Below, one piece after another: positions 36,453-44,737 of a stretch of 64,000 bases of DNA. How positions within the stretch are numbered: position 1 is the stretch's first letter; each line of letters starts with the position of its first letter. A program made the translations under genes and the position numbers. The DNA comes from an uncultured Bacteroidales bacterium (GTDB lineage Bacteria > Bacteroidota > Bacteroidia > Bacteroidales > Bacteroidaceae): positions 62,001 through 126,000 of the forward strand of contig CADCNQ010000005.1 in NCBI GenBank assembly GCA_902802815.1, read 5' to 3'. The notes beneath the pieces are model-generated. The model was not told the DNA's origin, made no database searches, and worked only from the letters and a program-made list of their open reading frames with translations.

Positions 36453-36758
36453 ATGAGAAGTCAAGACGAAACCATGAAAATACTCTCCACACTGGAGACG
36501 CGCACCCGTCAGATGCTTTTCCGGCACCAGGAAGTTTTGGCAGAGATGCAAAAACTGCGCAACCAGTTGGAACAGAGAGACGAGCAGATAAACCAACTCA
36601 TTGCCGCCTCGAAGGAAGAGAAACAGGCGTACGAACGTCTGAAAATGGCTAAATACCTGGATGCCATGGACGACACCGCCCAATCAACACGTGCTCGCAT
36701 CACCAGAATGATTGCAAGCATTGACAAGTGTATCGCAATACTGAAGAACAATGAATGA
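36453..36758 (+). CDS. small coiled-coil protein next to ZapA
   Basis: 101 residues, almost all predicted helix with heptads (LEMQ/LRNQLEQRDEQINQLI, about 28-50). It is soluble. Its position directly before zapA with an 8-base overlap suggests a ZapA partner with a ZapB-like scaffold role at the Z ring; this is inference from coiled coil and context only, since family identity is not evident. Confidence 0.6.
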   Translation: MRSQDETMKILSTLETRTRQMLFRHQEVLAEMQKLRNQLEQRDEQINQLIAASKEEKQAYERLKMAKYLDAMDDTAQSTRARITRMIASIDKCIAILKNNE

Positions 36759-37035
36759 AAATCTGCAAAAAATAACTCTCCACATCGGCACTCTGACCCT
36801 GCCGATGAGCGTAAAGAGAGAAGAAGAGAGTTTCTATCGTGAAGCTGAACGTCTTATCAGGGAACGTTATACCTATTACACGACAAAATACCCCAACCAG
36901 AAGACAGAAATGTACTTCACCATGACAGCTCTGGACATTGCCGTACAGGCTCAGCGCACCAAACACTCAGTGGATCTGGAGCCCGTGGCCGGACGCCTGG
37001 AACTCCTGCTTAAAGAAATCGAAAAAGCGTTATAA
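36751..37035 (+). CDS. zapA: cell division protein ZapA
   Basis: 94 residues. ITLHIGTLTLPMSVKREEESFYREAERLIRERY at the N-terminus is the ZapA fold (beta hairpin with the RxxE/YREA helix), followed by a long C-terminal helix (TALDIAVQAQRTK...LLLKEIEKAL) used for tetramer formation. ZapA bundles FtsZ filaments. It overlaps the coiled-coil gene and lies 33 bases before rny. Confidence 0.85.
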   Translation: MNENLQKITLHIGTLTLPMSVKREEESFYREAERLIRERYTYYTTKYPNQKTEMYFTMTALDIAVQAQRTKHSVDLEPVAGRLELLLKEIEKAL

Positions 37036-37068
37036 CCCTAATATAAACCAAGTAACAAAGATAAAAAG

Positions 37069-38622
37069 ATGCAATACATTCTTATTATCATATCCGTAAT
37101 TATCATTGCAATATGGTGGGCTGTATGGTATTTTGCCGTAGTTCCCGCCAAACAACGCAAGATGGAAGAACTGGCCCGCAGCGTAGCTGAAAAGGAGGCC
37201 GAAGTAATTAAGGAAAAGAAACTGCTGGAAGTAAAAGAGGAGATGCTCAGCAGAAAAGCAGAGTTCGAAAAGGAAGTCCAGCAGCAGCAGCAACAGATGC
37301 AGCAGGCAGAAAACCGTGCCAAGCAAAGAGAGCTTGCCCTGAACCAGCGTAGCGAGGAACTCAATCGCAGCAAGCAGGAAACGGATAATATCCGCCTAAG
37401 AGTTGAGACCCAGCAGCAACTGCTCGAACAGCGCGAGACAGAACTCAATGCACGCCAGAATGCCATCGTGGAAAGAGAGCGCACGAAACTGGAAGAACTT
37501 AGCGGTCTGTCAAGAGAAGAGGCAAAAGCAAGACTCATAGAAAGTTTCAAAGATGAAGCCAAGACCAATGCTGCCGCCTACATTAACGAGATCATGGACG
37601 AGGCACGCATCAATGCCAACAAAGAAGCAAAGCGAATCATCATCCAGACTATACAGCGCGTTGCCACGGAAACGGCAGTAGAGAACTCCGTAACCGTATT
37701 CCATATTGACAACGATGAAGTAAAAGGACGCGTCATCGGTCGCGAAGGCCGCAATATTCGCGCTCTGGAAGCAGCTACCGGTGTGGAGATTGTCGTTGAT
37801 GACACGCCGGAAGCCATTGTCATCAGCGCCTTCGACCCGATACGTCGCGAGGTGTGCCGACTGGCATTGCACCAGTTGATTGCCGACGGCCGCATACATC
37901 CGGCACGTATCGAAGAGGTCGTAGCCAAGGTGAAGAAACAGGTGGAAGAAGAAGTGATGGAAACCGGCAAGCGCACCACCATCGACCTCGGTGTGCATGG
38001 ATTGCACCCCGAACTGATCAGGATTATTGGTAAGATGAAATATCGCAGCAGTTATGGTCAGAACCTCCTGCAACACGCAAGAGAGACTGCCAATCTCTGC
38101 GCCGTCATGGCTGCCGAACTGGGTCTGAATCCCAAAAAGGCAAAGCGAGCCGGTCTGCTGCACGATATAGGTAAGGTGCCCGATGAGGAACCTGAAATGC
38201 CACACGCACTCTACGGAGCGAAACTGGCAGAGAAATACAAGGAGAAGCCGGACATCTGCAATGCCATCGGTGCTCACCACGAAGAAATGGAGATGACATC
38301 GCTCATCGCACCTATTGTACAGATATGTGATGCTATCTCCGGTGCACGCCCCGGTGCACGCCGCGAAATTGCAGAGGCATACATAAAGAGGCTCAAAGAC
38401 CTTGAGAATATCGCTATCTCCTATCCCGGTGTCACCAAGACATACGCCATCCAGGCCGGTCGCGAACTGCGCGTAATCGTCGGTGCAGACAAGATTGACG
38501 ACAAGCAGATAGAGAAACTCTCCACAGATATCGCAAACAGAATACAGAACGAGATGACATATCCCGGACAGGTTAAGATAACTGTGATTCGTGAAACCCG
38601 TGCTGTTGCCATTGCAAAATGA
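37069..38622 (+). CDS. rny: ribonuclease Y
   Basis: 517 residues, full family length. An N-terminal membrane anchor (about 2-24) is followed by a long coiled coil (25-190), a KH domain with [28 protein letters not shown] (about 220-248), and an HD domain with the [12 protein letters not shown] metal site near 364 and GAHHEEM near 402. It is a membrane-bound endoribonuclease that starts mRNA decay. It overlaps the following HAD gene by 4 bases. Confidence 0.95.
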   Translation: MQYILIIISVIIIAIWWAVWYFAVVPAKQRKMEELARSVAEKEAEVIKEKKLLEVKEEMLSRKAEFEKEVQQQQQQMQQAENRAKQRELALNQRSEELNRSKQETDNIRLRVETQQQLLEQRETELNARQNAIVERERTKLEELSGLSREEAKARLIESFKDEAKTNAAAYINEIMDEARINANKEAKRIIIQTIQRVATETAVENSVTVFHIDNDEVKGRVIGREGRNIRALEAATGVEIVVDDTPEAIVISAFDPIRREVCRLALHQLIADGRIHPARIEEVVAKVKKQVEEEVMETGKRTTIDLGVHGLHPELIRIIGKMKYRSSYGQNLLQHARETANLCAVMAAELGLNPKKAKRAGLLHDIGKVPDEEPEMPHALYGAKLAEKYKEKPDICNAIGAHHEEMEMTSLIAPIVQICDAISGARPGARREIAEAYIKRLKDLENIAISYPGVTKTYAIQAGRELRVIVGADKIDDKQIEKLSTDIANRIQNEMTYPGQVKITVIRETRAVAIAK

Positions 38623-39083
38623 CCATTGCTGTAGATTTTGACGGAACGATAGTCACCAACAAGTATCCGGAGATAGGCACAGAAAGGTCTTTTGCAGTGC
38701 AAACCCTAAAAATGCTGCAGGAAGAAGGACACCGTCTTATTCTCTGGACGTGCAGAAGGGACGACGAACTCACCGATGCCCTCAATTGGTGTAAAGAGCG
38801 CGGACTGGAATTCTACGCTGTGAACAGGGATTTCCCTGAGGAGAATGAAATAACCAGTCTGTCTTACACTCGGAAAATAAAGGCAGATATGTTCATCGAT
38901 GACCGCAATCTCGGCGGACTTCCCGACTGGGGAGCAATCTATCAGATGATTCACGAGAACAAGACATACGAAGAAGTTATTGCAGAGAATTATCTGGCAG
39001 AAAAGCAGCAGAGCAACTACCAATACCTCCCAAAAAAGAAATGGTGGCAATTCGTTGTTACTGCAATATTAATCCTGACATAA
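38619..39083 (+). CDS. HAD-superfamily phosphatase (small cap-less type)
   Basis: 154 residues. Motif I is VDFDGTIV at residues 5-12 (nucleophile Asp6, acid Asp8), motif II WTCRRD near 43, and motif IV-like [10 protein letters not shown] near 90. It resembles the small Bacteroides HAD hydrolases with no cap domain, such as the BT0820 type. The substrate is unknown. There is a hydrophobic C-terminal helix ([13 protein letters not shown]), so it may be membrane-attached. The ATG overlaps the rny stop as ATGA. Confidence 0.8.
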   Translation: MTIAVDFDGTIVTNKYPEIGTERSFAVQTLKMLQEEGHRLILWTCRRDDELTDALNWCKERGLEFYAVNRDFPEENEITSLSYTRKIKADMFIDDRNLGGLPDWGAIYQMIHENKTYEEVIAENYLAEKQQSNYQYLPKKKWWQFVVTAILILT

Positions 39084-39109
39084 TTTAATTATCGGACGAA
39101 AAAAAAAAT

Positions 39110-39931
39110 ATGAAGAAACTTTTATTTGCATCATTTGCTTTGGCATTGATACTTGTCCAAAGCAGTTGCGTAAGCACGAAAAAAATCAAGTATTTCCAAG
39201 GTGCAGACAGCCTCTATGCACAAGCACAGGCTATCCAGCAGATGTATGAGATGAGAATCAAGCCGGCAGACCAGATTTATGTCAGAGTACATTGCGACGA
39301 ACCTGAACTTTTAGAGATATTCTCCAATGAAGTTACACTTGGTATGGGACAGCGCCAAACCAGCAGTAGCTCAAGTCTTAATTCCAGCCTGGGAAGTGTG
39401 TATGGTTACACCATCACCAACGACGGCAAGGTCATATTGCCGGCATTGGGTGACATCTATGTGGCCGGTATGACCACAGAAGAATGCGCACGAGCCATTG
39501 AGAATAGGATCATCGAACGAAACCTTATTCAAAACCCCGAAGTCACTGTTAAGTTCCTCAATGCCCGCGTAACAATTATCGGTGCCGTTCATTCACCCAA
39601 AGTGGTAAGCCTTACCTCTGAACGCAACACCGTCCTTGACGTTTTGGCACAGTCTGGTGACCTTGACGACACCGGTCTTCCTCAGAAAATCAAACTGTTC
39701 AGAGAGAACAACGGTGAGCGTATGATGTATGACCTGGATCTCACAGATGTGGCAATTTTCGAATCTCCTGCTTATTACTTGCAGCAGAACGACCTCATCT
39801 ACGTGGAGTTCAACAAGTCGAAGAACATCAAGAAAAGTTCCTTCTACACATTCCTGGGAGCCGGCTCGAGCATTCTGGCACTCGTAAGCAGTATTGTGGC
39901 CCTTGTCTTCACGCTCAAGAGGAACAACTAA
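39110..39931 (+). CDS. Wza-like polysaccharide export lipoprotein (short form)
   Basis: 273 residues. The lipobox VQSSC puts the lipidated cysteine at about residue 20. A Poly_export domain (about 50-130: MRIKPADQIYVRVHCDEPELL, NDGKVILPALGDIYVAGMTTEE) and one SLBB domain (VTIIGAVHSPKVVSL, near 153) follow, then a C-terminal hydrophobic helix (about 245-268). It is about one third of the size of the multi-SLBB protein at 8363, so the window codes two distinct export proteins. This one probably pairs with the BY-kinase module. A terminator follows at 39959-39987. Confidence 0.9.
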   Translation: MKKLLFASFALALILVQSSCVSTKKIKYFQGADSLYAQAQAIQQMYEMRIKPADQIYVRVHCDEPELLEIFSNEVTLGMGQRQTSSSSSLNSSLGSVYGYTITNDGKVILPALGDIYVAGMTTEECARAIENRIIERNLIQNPEVTVKFLNARVTIIGAVHSPKVVSLTSERNTVLDVLAQSGDLDDTGLPQKIKLFRENNGERMMYDLDLTDVAIFESPAYYLQQNDLIYVEFNKSKNIKKSSFYTFLGAGSSILALVSSIVALVFTLKRNN

Positions 39932-39958
39932 CAAATAATCGCAGCATACACACGACTC

Positions 39959-39987
39959 AACGGCTCAACCTTAATGGCTGAGCCGTT
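39959..39987 (+). terminator. terminator hairpin after the Wza-like gene
   Basis: AACGGCTCA (39959-39967) pairs perfectly with TGAGCCGTT (39979-39987), followed by a T-rich tail (TGTTATATAT). The minus strand also has an AT-rich tail, so it may serve the YihY gene too. Confidence 0.75.
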
Positions 39988-40008
39988 TGTTATATATTGA
40001 ATAAGGAT

Positions 40009-40947
40009 TTATACCAAGCGTTTGTTCAGTTCCGACACTTGAGTGCTCAACTCCGTAAGCCGATCGTTTATTTCAGCCAACTGACTCTTAATTTCTTCGT
40101 CTGCAACAGCATCGAGGTCCTTAACCGCCACTGTTTCTCCAGCCATCATCTGGCAAGTGTGACTCACCTGCCCGCCGAAAAGACATATGTACCATGAAAG
40201 CTGGATAAAGACCAGGAAAAGAGGTATTGCAGCGAAAGAACCGTAAATGGCGTTATAGCTGGAGATTTTTATCTGATAATGTACGTAGAAATAGGTCATT
40301 CCCTGAAAAAGCACACCTGCCAGGATTCCGGGAATGATACAATAACGCCATTGCACAAGCGTGTTGGGCATCAGTTTATAGAGCAGAATAAAGCAGAATG
40401 ACGTAATAATGTATGGAGAAAGATACATTATCCACTGCACTGTGTCAGTTATCAGCACCAAATCACGGAACATGGTAGCAAACGTCATCAGGAACACGCT
40501 CAGACCACTGGTGATAATAAACAGGAGCGGCATCAACAGGAATATGGAGATATAGTCGGATACCTGCCTGTACAGCGAACGCGAATTTTTCACTCTCCAG
40601 ATGGTATTGAATGCTGTCTCAATGTTGCTTGTAAGATTCACGACAGTATACATCAGCACCAAAATTCCCACACCCACAAACATACCGCTCTTTGTGTGGT
40701 GCAAATAGGAATTCACAAAATTTATCACCTGCGTGGCAGACTCCGGGGAGAAATCCAGCATCTGATGTATCTTTGACTCCACCAGCGCATCAAAACCGAA
40801 TCCTCGTGCGACAGCAAAAGCGATGGCCAACACGGGCACCGATGCCAGCAACGTGTTATAGGTCAAGGCTGAAGCCAATGATGCTATATTGCCCCTGATG
40901 AAATTCATCACGGTGAGTCGCAGCATTTGATACAGTTTCTTCCACAT
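40009..40947 (-). CDS. YihY/BrkB-family inner-membrane protein
   Basis: 312 residues with six membrane helices. Family marks include the early SLASALTYNTLLASVPVLAIAFA near residue 22, SNIETAFNTIWRVKNSRSLYRQVSDYISIFLLMPLLF near 108, and YGSFAAIPLFLVFIQLSWYICLFGGQVSH near 227. The C-terminal tail carries a short heptad helix (LAEINDRLTELSTQVSELNKRL). The function of the family is not settled; it was once called RNase BN. It lies just downstream of rnpB on the same strand. Confidence 0.88.
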   Translation of the reverse strand: MWKKLYQMLRLTVMNFIRGNIASLASALTYNTLLASVPVLAIAFAVARGFGFDALVESKIHQMLDFSPESATQVINFVNSYLHHTKSGMFVGVGILVLMYTVVNLTSNIETAFNTIWRVKNSRSLYRQVSDYISIFLLMPLLFIITSGLSVFLMTFATMFRDLVLITDTVQWIMYLSPYIITSFCFILLYKLMPNTLVQWRYCIIPGILAGVLFQGMTYFYVHYQIKISSYNAIYGSFAAIPLFLVFIQLSWYICLFGGQVSHTCQMMAGETVAVKDLDAVADEEIKSQLAEINDRLTELSTQVSELNKRLV

Positions 40948-40961
40948 CGTTCTATTTGTTT

Positions 40962-41325
40962 AAAAAAAGAGACAGTGAATCTGTAAGCCGGGTTCTGTAC
41001 TGCGAAGCAGTGCCTGTCATTTATCTAGGATGTAAGTCACCCTACACCTCAATCGTTCTACCCTCTGGCTCGGACGGGTCGCCCTCAGACGCCAGTTTAC
41101 GCGAACTTTCAACACCCGGAGTGCACAGCGCCTGTGTCACCACAGACCTGGTAGGCTCTTACCCCACCTTCTCACCCTTACCTCACAAGAAATGAGGCGG
41201 TTGTTTTCTTCTACACTATCTGACTCTCACGAGCCTCTTCCCGTTAGGAAGCGGGTTACCCTTTGTTGCCCGGACTTTCCTCTGATACATGACCAGCGAC
41301 AAGCCGATTCACTGTCTCTATTTGT
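40962..41325 (-). ncRNA. rnpB: RNase P RNA component (class A)
   Basis: On the minus strand the conserved universal segments are present: GAGGAAAGTCCGGGC about 35 bases after the 5' end, GGGTAAGAGCCTACC in the middle, GAGGGTAGAACGATTGAGG, and ACAGAACCCGGCTTA near the 3' end. The outer P1 stem is clear: GAGACAGTGAATC near 41318 pairs with the mirror sequence at about 40969-40981. A run of seven T (minus strand, 40962-40968) ends the gene as a terminator. It is the catalytic RNA that trims tRNA 5' ends. Confidence 0.97.
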
Positions 41326-41339
41326 TCTGTTTCGCACTG

Positions 41340-41347
41340 CAAAAGTA
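41340..41347 (-). promoter_or_regulatory. -7 box of rnpB
   Basis: Minus strand TACTTTTG, about 15 bases before the P1 stem of RNase P RNA. The -33 box is unclear. Confidence 0.55.
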
Positions 41348-41487
41348 ATAAAATTTGTTTAGACAGACGCAACTAGTGTTTATAGAAAGTTAAAAAAATA
41401 AGGATTTAACTTGATTTAATGCTTACTATGATGTCACTTTTGCCTAATGATTGTAATTTCGCAGCGAAATTTTAAAACAAAAGTGCT

Positions 41488-42588
41488 ATGAAACAACTAA
41501 CATTCATCCTATCGTTTATCATCCTTTCCCTTTTTCCAACGGCAAATATATATGCCGCCCCACTAGTGGATCTTACGGCAGCCGCAGAAAAGAGCGTCAA
41601 TGCCGTAGTATATATTAAGGTAACTGTACAGGGAAAGACTCAGCGCTACTCCGTACAAGACCCGTTCGAGGACTTCTTCGGAGGTTTTTTCGGACGACGC
41701 ATGCCACAGCAGCGGGAATACCGTGAGCCTGACAAACACGGTGCAGGAAGCGGTGTAATCATCTCCTCAGACGGATATATCGTGACAAATAACCACGTGG
41801 TGGACGGTGCCACCGACATCACCGTAAAACTCAACGACAACAGAGAATTCCAGGGCAAGGTGGTCGGTACTGATGCCACTACCGACCTGGCTCTCGTGAA
41901 GATAGAAGGTAAAGACCTCCCCACTCTGCCTATCGGCGATTCAGACAAACTCAAAGTCGGACAGTGGGTATTGGCTGTCGGTAATCCCTTTAACCTCACC
42001 AGCACCGTCACTGCCGGTATTGTTTCTGCCAAAGCGCGCTCGCTGGGTGCCAACGGTATAGAGAGTTTCATTCAAACCGACGCAGCCATAAATGCCGGCA
42101 ACTCCGGAGGAGCCCTTGTCAACGAGGACGGTGAACTGGTTGGCATCAATGCCATGCTTTATTCCCAGACAGGCAGTTACGCCGGCTACGGTTTTGCCAT
42201 TCCCACAAGTATTATGAACCACGTTGTTGAAGACCTTAAAGCCTACGGCAGTGTGCAACGCGCCATCCTCGGCATACGAGGCAGTGATGTCACCGACCAT
42301 CTCGACAGCGAGAAAGCACGCGGGAATGAAGTGGAACTGGGTACGCTCACCGGTGTGTGGGTGGAGCGCGTCGTGGACGGCAGTGCTGCCGACGAGGCGG
42401 GATTACAACGAGGCGACATCATCACGAAAGTGGATGGTCGTGATGTGAATAAAATGAGCGAACTGCAGGAGGTTATCGCGCGTCATCGCCCCGGTGACAA
42501 GATTGTCATCACATATATCCGGGAGCGCAAGCAATATACCATAAAAGTCACACTCGACTCCGACCTGCAGAACACGAAGAAGGTGTGA
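41488..42588 (+). CDS. HtrA/Deg-family periplasmic serine protease with one PDZ domain
   Basis: 366 residues with a signal peptide (about 1-24, ...NIYAA). Catalytic triad: His in TNNHVVDGATD near 106, Asp in ATTDLALVKIE near 136, Ser in NAGNSGGALV near 212. One PDZ domain follows (about 255-355: GVWVERVVDGSAADEAGLQRGDIITKVDGRDV). Many Bacteroidales homologues have two PDZ domains and nearly 500 residues; this one stops after the first, as in DegS-type enzymes, and a terminator follows at once, so it does not look like a frameshift. It degrades misfolded envelope proteins. Confidence 0.92.
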   Translation: MKQLTFILSFIILSLFPTANIYAAPLVDLTAAAEKSVNAVVYIKVTVQGKTQRYSVQDPFEDFFGGFFGRRMPQQREYREPDKHGAGSGVIISSDGYIVTNNHVVDGATDITVKLNDNREFQGKVVGTDATTDLALVKIEGKDLPTLPIGDSDKLKVGQWVLAVGNPFNLTSTVTAGIVSAKARSLGANGIESFIQTDAAINAGNSGGALVNEDGELVGINAMLYSQTGSYAGYGFAIPTSIMNHVVEDLKAYGSVQRAILGIRGSDVTDHLDSEKARGNEVELGTLTGVWVERVVDGSAADEAGLQRGDIITKVDGRDVNKMSELQEVIARHRPGDKIVITYIRERKQYTIKVTLDSDLQNTKKV

Positions 42589-42630
42589 CACCATATCAAA
42601 ACGCCATCACTTCAACACAATAATACGAGA

Positions 42631-42655
42631 AAAAGTGGGCTTTGTCCACTTTTTT
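42631..42655 (+). terminator. intrinsic terminator of the HtrA gene
   Basis: AAAAAGTGG and CCACTTTTT form a perfect hairpin with a T-run, directly followed by the -7 box (42659-42666) of the next gene. Confidence 0.8.
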
Positions 42656-42658
42656 TCG

Positions 42659-42666
42659 TACCTTTG
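42659..42666 (+). promoter_or_regulatory. -7 box of the 42.7-46.7 kb gene run
   Basis: TACCTTTG, 29 bases before the ATG at 42695. A TTTG lies at 42641-42644 but with only a 14-base spacer and inside the terminator hairpin. Confidence 0.5.
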
Positions 42667-42694
42667 CGCGCAAATTCATAGCTTATTACAGACG

Positions 42695-43123
42695 ATGAGA
42701 CATATACTTTCCATCCTGTTTGTTCTTACATTGTGTCTGACGGCGGCCGCAAAGCCAAAGTCCCGCACGGTATATATGTTCGGTGTCGGAGTTTCATTCA
42801 TGGATTCCGTTGCCTACCTCACCGAAGTGCACCCCGTCACTCCGGTATATATTGAAACAAGCACCGGTTTTCTTTACGACCGCAGTCTCTACGCCCTTCA
42901 GTTGAAAAACATTCTGGAGGAAAAATACAACCTGCCCAACACCACCTGTGTAGTATTCTTCGACAAGAGCAGAAAAAAAATGGAGCGTAAGCGCGAGAAA
43001 GTGCGCAAAGGATATCTGGATTCCGAATCATTCACAATAATGCGAATGCCCAGGGAACTTTTCACCTTCTTCCCGGTAGAATGGGAAAGTCACGAGCCCA
43101 CAAATCCGTTTGAGGAGCAATAG
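42695..43123 (+). CDS. small secreted protein of unknown function
   Basis: 142 residues from the ATG 42695. A signal peptide (about 1-19, ...LTAAAK) is followed by a compact domain (VYMFGVGVSFMDSVAYLTEVHPV...ALQLKNILEEKYNLPNTTCVVFF) with a basic stretch (KSRKKMERKREKVRKGY) and an acidic end. I do not recognise the family by name. It is the first gene after a promoter and lies 21 bases before the HPr-kinase-like gene. The alternative 20-codon upstream extension starts in the terminator and is rejected. Confidence 0.65.
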   Translation: MRHILSILFVLTLCLTAAAKPKSRTVYMFGVGVSFMDSVAYLTEVHPVTPVYIETSTGFLYDRSLYALQLKNILEEKYNLPNTTCVVFFDKSRKKMERKREKVRKGYLDSESFTIMRMPRELFTFFPVEWESHEPTNPFEEQ

Positions 43124-43144
43124 TATTTTGGAACTGTTTCGGAA

Positions 43145-44032
43145 ATGAAAGAAGAAAGATATTGTGTGGCCGGGCACCCCTTGAGGATACGTTATGAAGA
43201 GGAGGAGAAAGAAACTCTTTTGGCCAATTTCGACAATTTCCGCATTGCATCTGACGACGAGAGGGAAGACCGTTTCTGTGTCAATGTTGTATCGCGCCTT
43301 AACGACTGGGAAGACGATGCTCACAAAATTGGTATCTTTGACTGCGGCGGTAACGACTACGTGGTGTATCACCGGGATGATGACACATATCAGTTTCTCA
43401 TCTACAATCCCCAGAACGAACTTTGCGTCAAGTTGATTGCCGGAAACAAATTCCGCCAGACGAAAGTGATGCTTGTATCTTCCCGAATTGAGGACCGACG
43501 CTTCGGTCTCAACAACAGTATGATGCTCGCCTACTCATTCTCCCTTTGCGAGGACGACACTCTTCTCGTCCACTCCAGTGTGATACGTCATGCAGGCAAG
43601 GGTTATATGATGACAGCGCCCAGCGGTACGGGAAAAAGTACCCACACGTATCTTTGGTACAAAAATATCCCCGACTGCGACCTGATGAACGATGACAACC
43701 CGATTATACGCATCATTGACGGCGAGGCCATCGTCTACGGAAGTCCCTGGAGCGGCAAGACGCCGTGCTACCGCAATATCAATGCCCCCATCGGCGGCAT
43801 CGTACGTATCAAGCAAGGTCCGGAGAACATCATACACCGCCTGTCGCCTATTGAGGCTTTCACTATGATGCTGCCCGCGTGCAACAACATGAAATGGGAC
43901 AAACGCATATACACCTCCGTGTGTTCGTCGCTTACAAAACTGATTTCCGCCACCCGGCTTTGGGAACTGGAGTGCCGTCCGGACCGGGAAGCCGCAATTG
44001 TATGTCACAATGCCGTCGTACAAGATTCTTGA
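43145..44032 (+). CDS. HPr-kinase-like ATPase of a PqqD/peptidase cassette
   Basis: 295 residues. The C-terminal half has the HprK-type kinase core: LLVHSSVIRHAGKGYMMTAPSGTGKSTHT with P-loop at about 158-166, an acidic LMNDDNP segment near 181-185 and GSPWSGKTP at 199-207. The N-terminal 100 residues resemble nothing I know. It lacks the HPr kinase/phosphorylase signature and no HPr gene is near. Relatives occur with PqqD-like proteins in RiPP (peptide-modifying) clusters, including serine kinases of lasso peptide loci. Here it overlaps the S26 peptidase gene by 23 bases. The substrate is unknown. Confidence 0.75.
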   Translation: MKEERYCVAGHPLRIRYEEEEKETLLANFDNFRIASDDEREDRFCVNVVSRLNDWEDDAHKIGIFDCGGNDYVVYHRDDDTYQFLIYNPQNELCVKLIAGNKFRQTKVMLVSSRIEDRRFGLNNSMMLAYSFSLCEDDTLLVHSSVIRHAGKGYMMTAPSGTGKSTHTYLWYKNIPDCDLMNDDNPIIRIIDGEAIVYGSPWSGKTPCYRNINAPIGGIVRIKQGPENIIHRLSPIEAFTMMLPACNNMKWDKRIYTSVCSSLTKLISATRLWELECRPDREAAIVCHNAVVQDS

Positions 44033-44477
44033 GATACCCAACGACATTCTCCTGGGAGCAGTAAAGAAAGCTCTACGGGAAGGACACACCTGCACCATTT
44101 CCGTGAGGGGACGTAGCATGCGACCTTTCCTCGAGGACAAGAGAGACCGCGTGATACTCGCACCCATCACCACCCCGCTCTCACCCGGAGATGCTGTATT
44201 GGCCGAAATCCGGGAAGACACTTACGTGCTGCATCGCATCATTGGCATAAACGGCAACATCGTGACACTCATGGGCGACGGCAACATCAAGGGCACGGAG
44301 ACTTGCCACGCAGAAGACATATGCGGCATCGTGACCCGCTATCTCCATCCACGCCTTTCCTTCTCGGCTACGAGTATGGCGACACGTCGCGCTGTGAGGT
44401 TGTGGCGGGCGCTGCTTCCCCTGCGCTATCCACTGTTGAAATTATATAGTTTATTACGCAAACTACATCTGATATGA
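44010..44477 (+). CDS. S24/S26-family peptidase (signal-peptidase-like, Ser/His type)
   Basis: 155 residues from the ATG 44010; a TTG 12 bases earlier is possible. The nucleophile is Ser36 in SVRGRSMRPF. The general-base position is His75 in TYVLHRI where bacterial leader peptidases have Lys, and Asp90 lies in LMGDGN. That Ser-His-Asp pattern is the ER/archaeal (S26B) type. There is no N-terminal membrane anchor; a basic, leucine-rich C-terminal tail (about 125-155) may bind the membrane. It overlaps the kinase gene by 23 bases and the PqqD gene by 4, so it is surely co-expressed. It probably cleaves a peptide or precursor protein. Confidence 0.78.
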   Translation: MPSYKILEIPNDILLGAVKKALREGHTCTISVRGRSMRPFLEDKRDRVILAPITTPLSPGDAVLAEIREDTYVLHRIIGINGNIVTLMGDGNIKGTETCHAEDICGIVTRYLHPRLSFSATSMATRRAVRLWRALLPLRYPLLKLYSLLRKLHLI

Positions 44478-44737
44478 AAATAAAAGACGGTTTTGAATTG
44501 CGAGAGATTTGCGGCGAGAATGTGATTATCGCCTACGGAGAAGAGAACATCAACTTCTCCACTCTGATTGCCCTCAACGAGAGCGCCGCCACCATCTGGA
44601 AAGCCGTTGTAGGCAAAGAGTTTTCCGTTGAAGACATGGCGAAGGCCCTCTGCGAAGAATACGAAGTGGAAAACGATAAGGCTACAGCCGACTGCGAAGC
44701 AATAGCGCGCGAATGGCACGAATTAGGACTTTGCTAA
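44474..44737 (+). CDS. PqqD-like protein (peptide recognition element)
   Basis: 87 residues. The pattern GFELREICGENVIIAYGEENINFSTLIALNESAATIWKAVVGKEFSVEDMAKALCEEYEV...A.ADCEAIAREWHELGLC is the full winged-helix PqqD fold: strands, LNESAATIW helix, then D-V/A-D-V-type last helix. PqqD proteins bind leader peptides and hand them to modifying enzymes. No rSAM enzyme is near; its partners by overlap are the S26 peptidase (ATGA) and the HPr-kinase-like protein. The end overlaps the next gene by 25 bases. Confidence 0.85.
   Translation: MKIKDGFELREICGENVIIAYGEENINFSTLIALNESAATIWKAVVGKEFSVEDMAKALCEEYEVENDKATADCEAIAREWHELGLC

Noticed and set aside
42695..43123. RiPP precursor peptide for the PqqD cassette
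   Set aside because: At 142 residues with a Sec signal peptide and a folded-looking domain it does not resemble a leader/core precursor; it may still be a client, so this is kept only as a hypothesis.
43145..44032. True HPr kinase/phosphorylase (hprK)
   Set aside because: It lacks the HprK/P signature and an HPr gene nearby; its tight overlap with S26 peptidase and PqqD-like genes points to another substrate.
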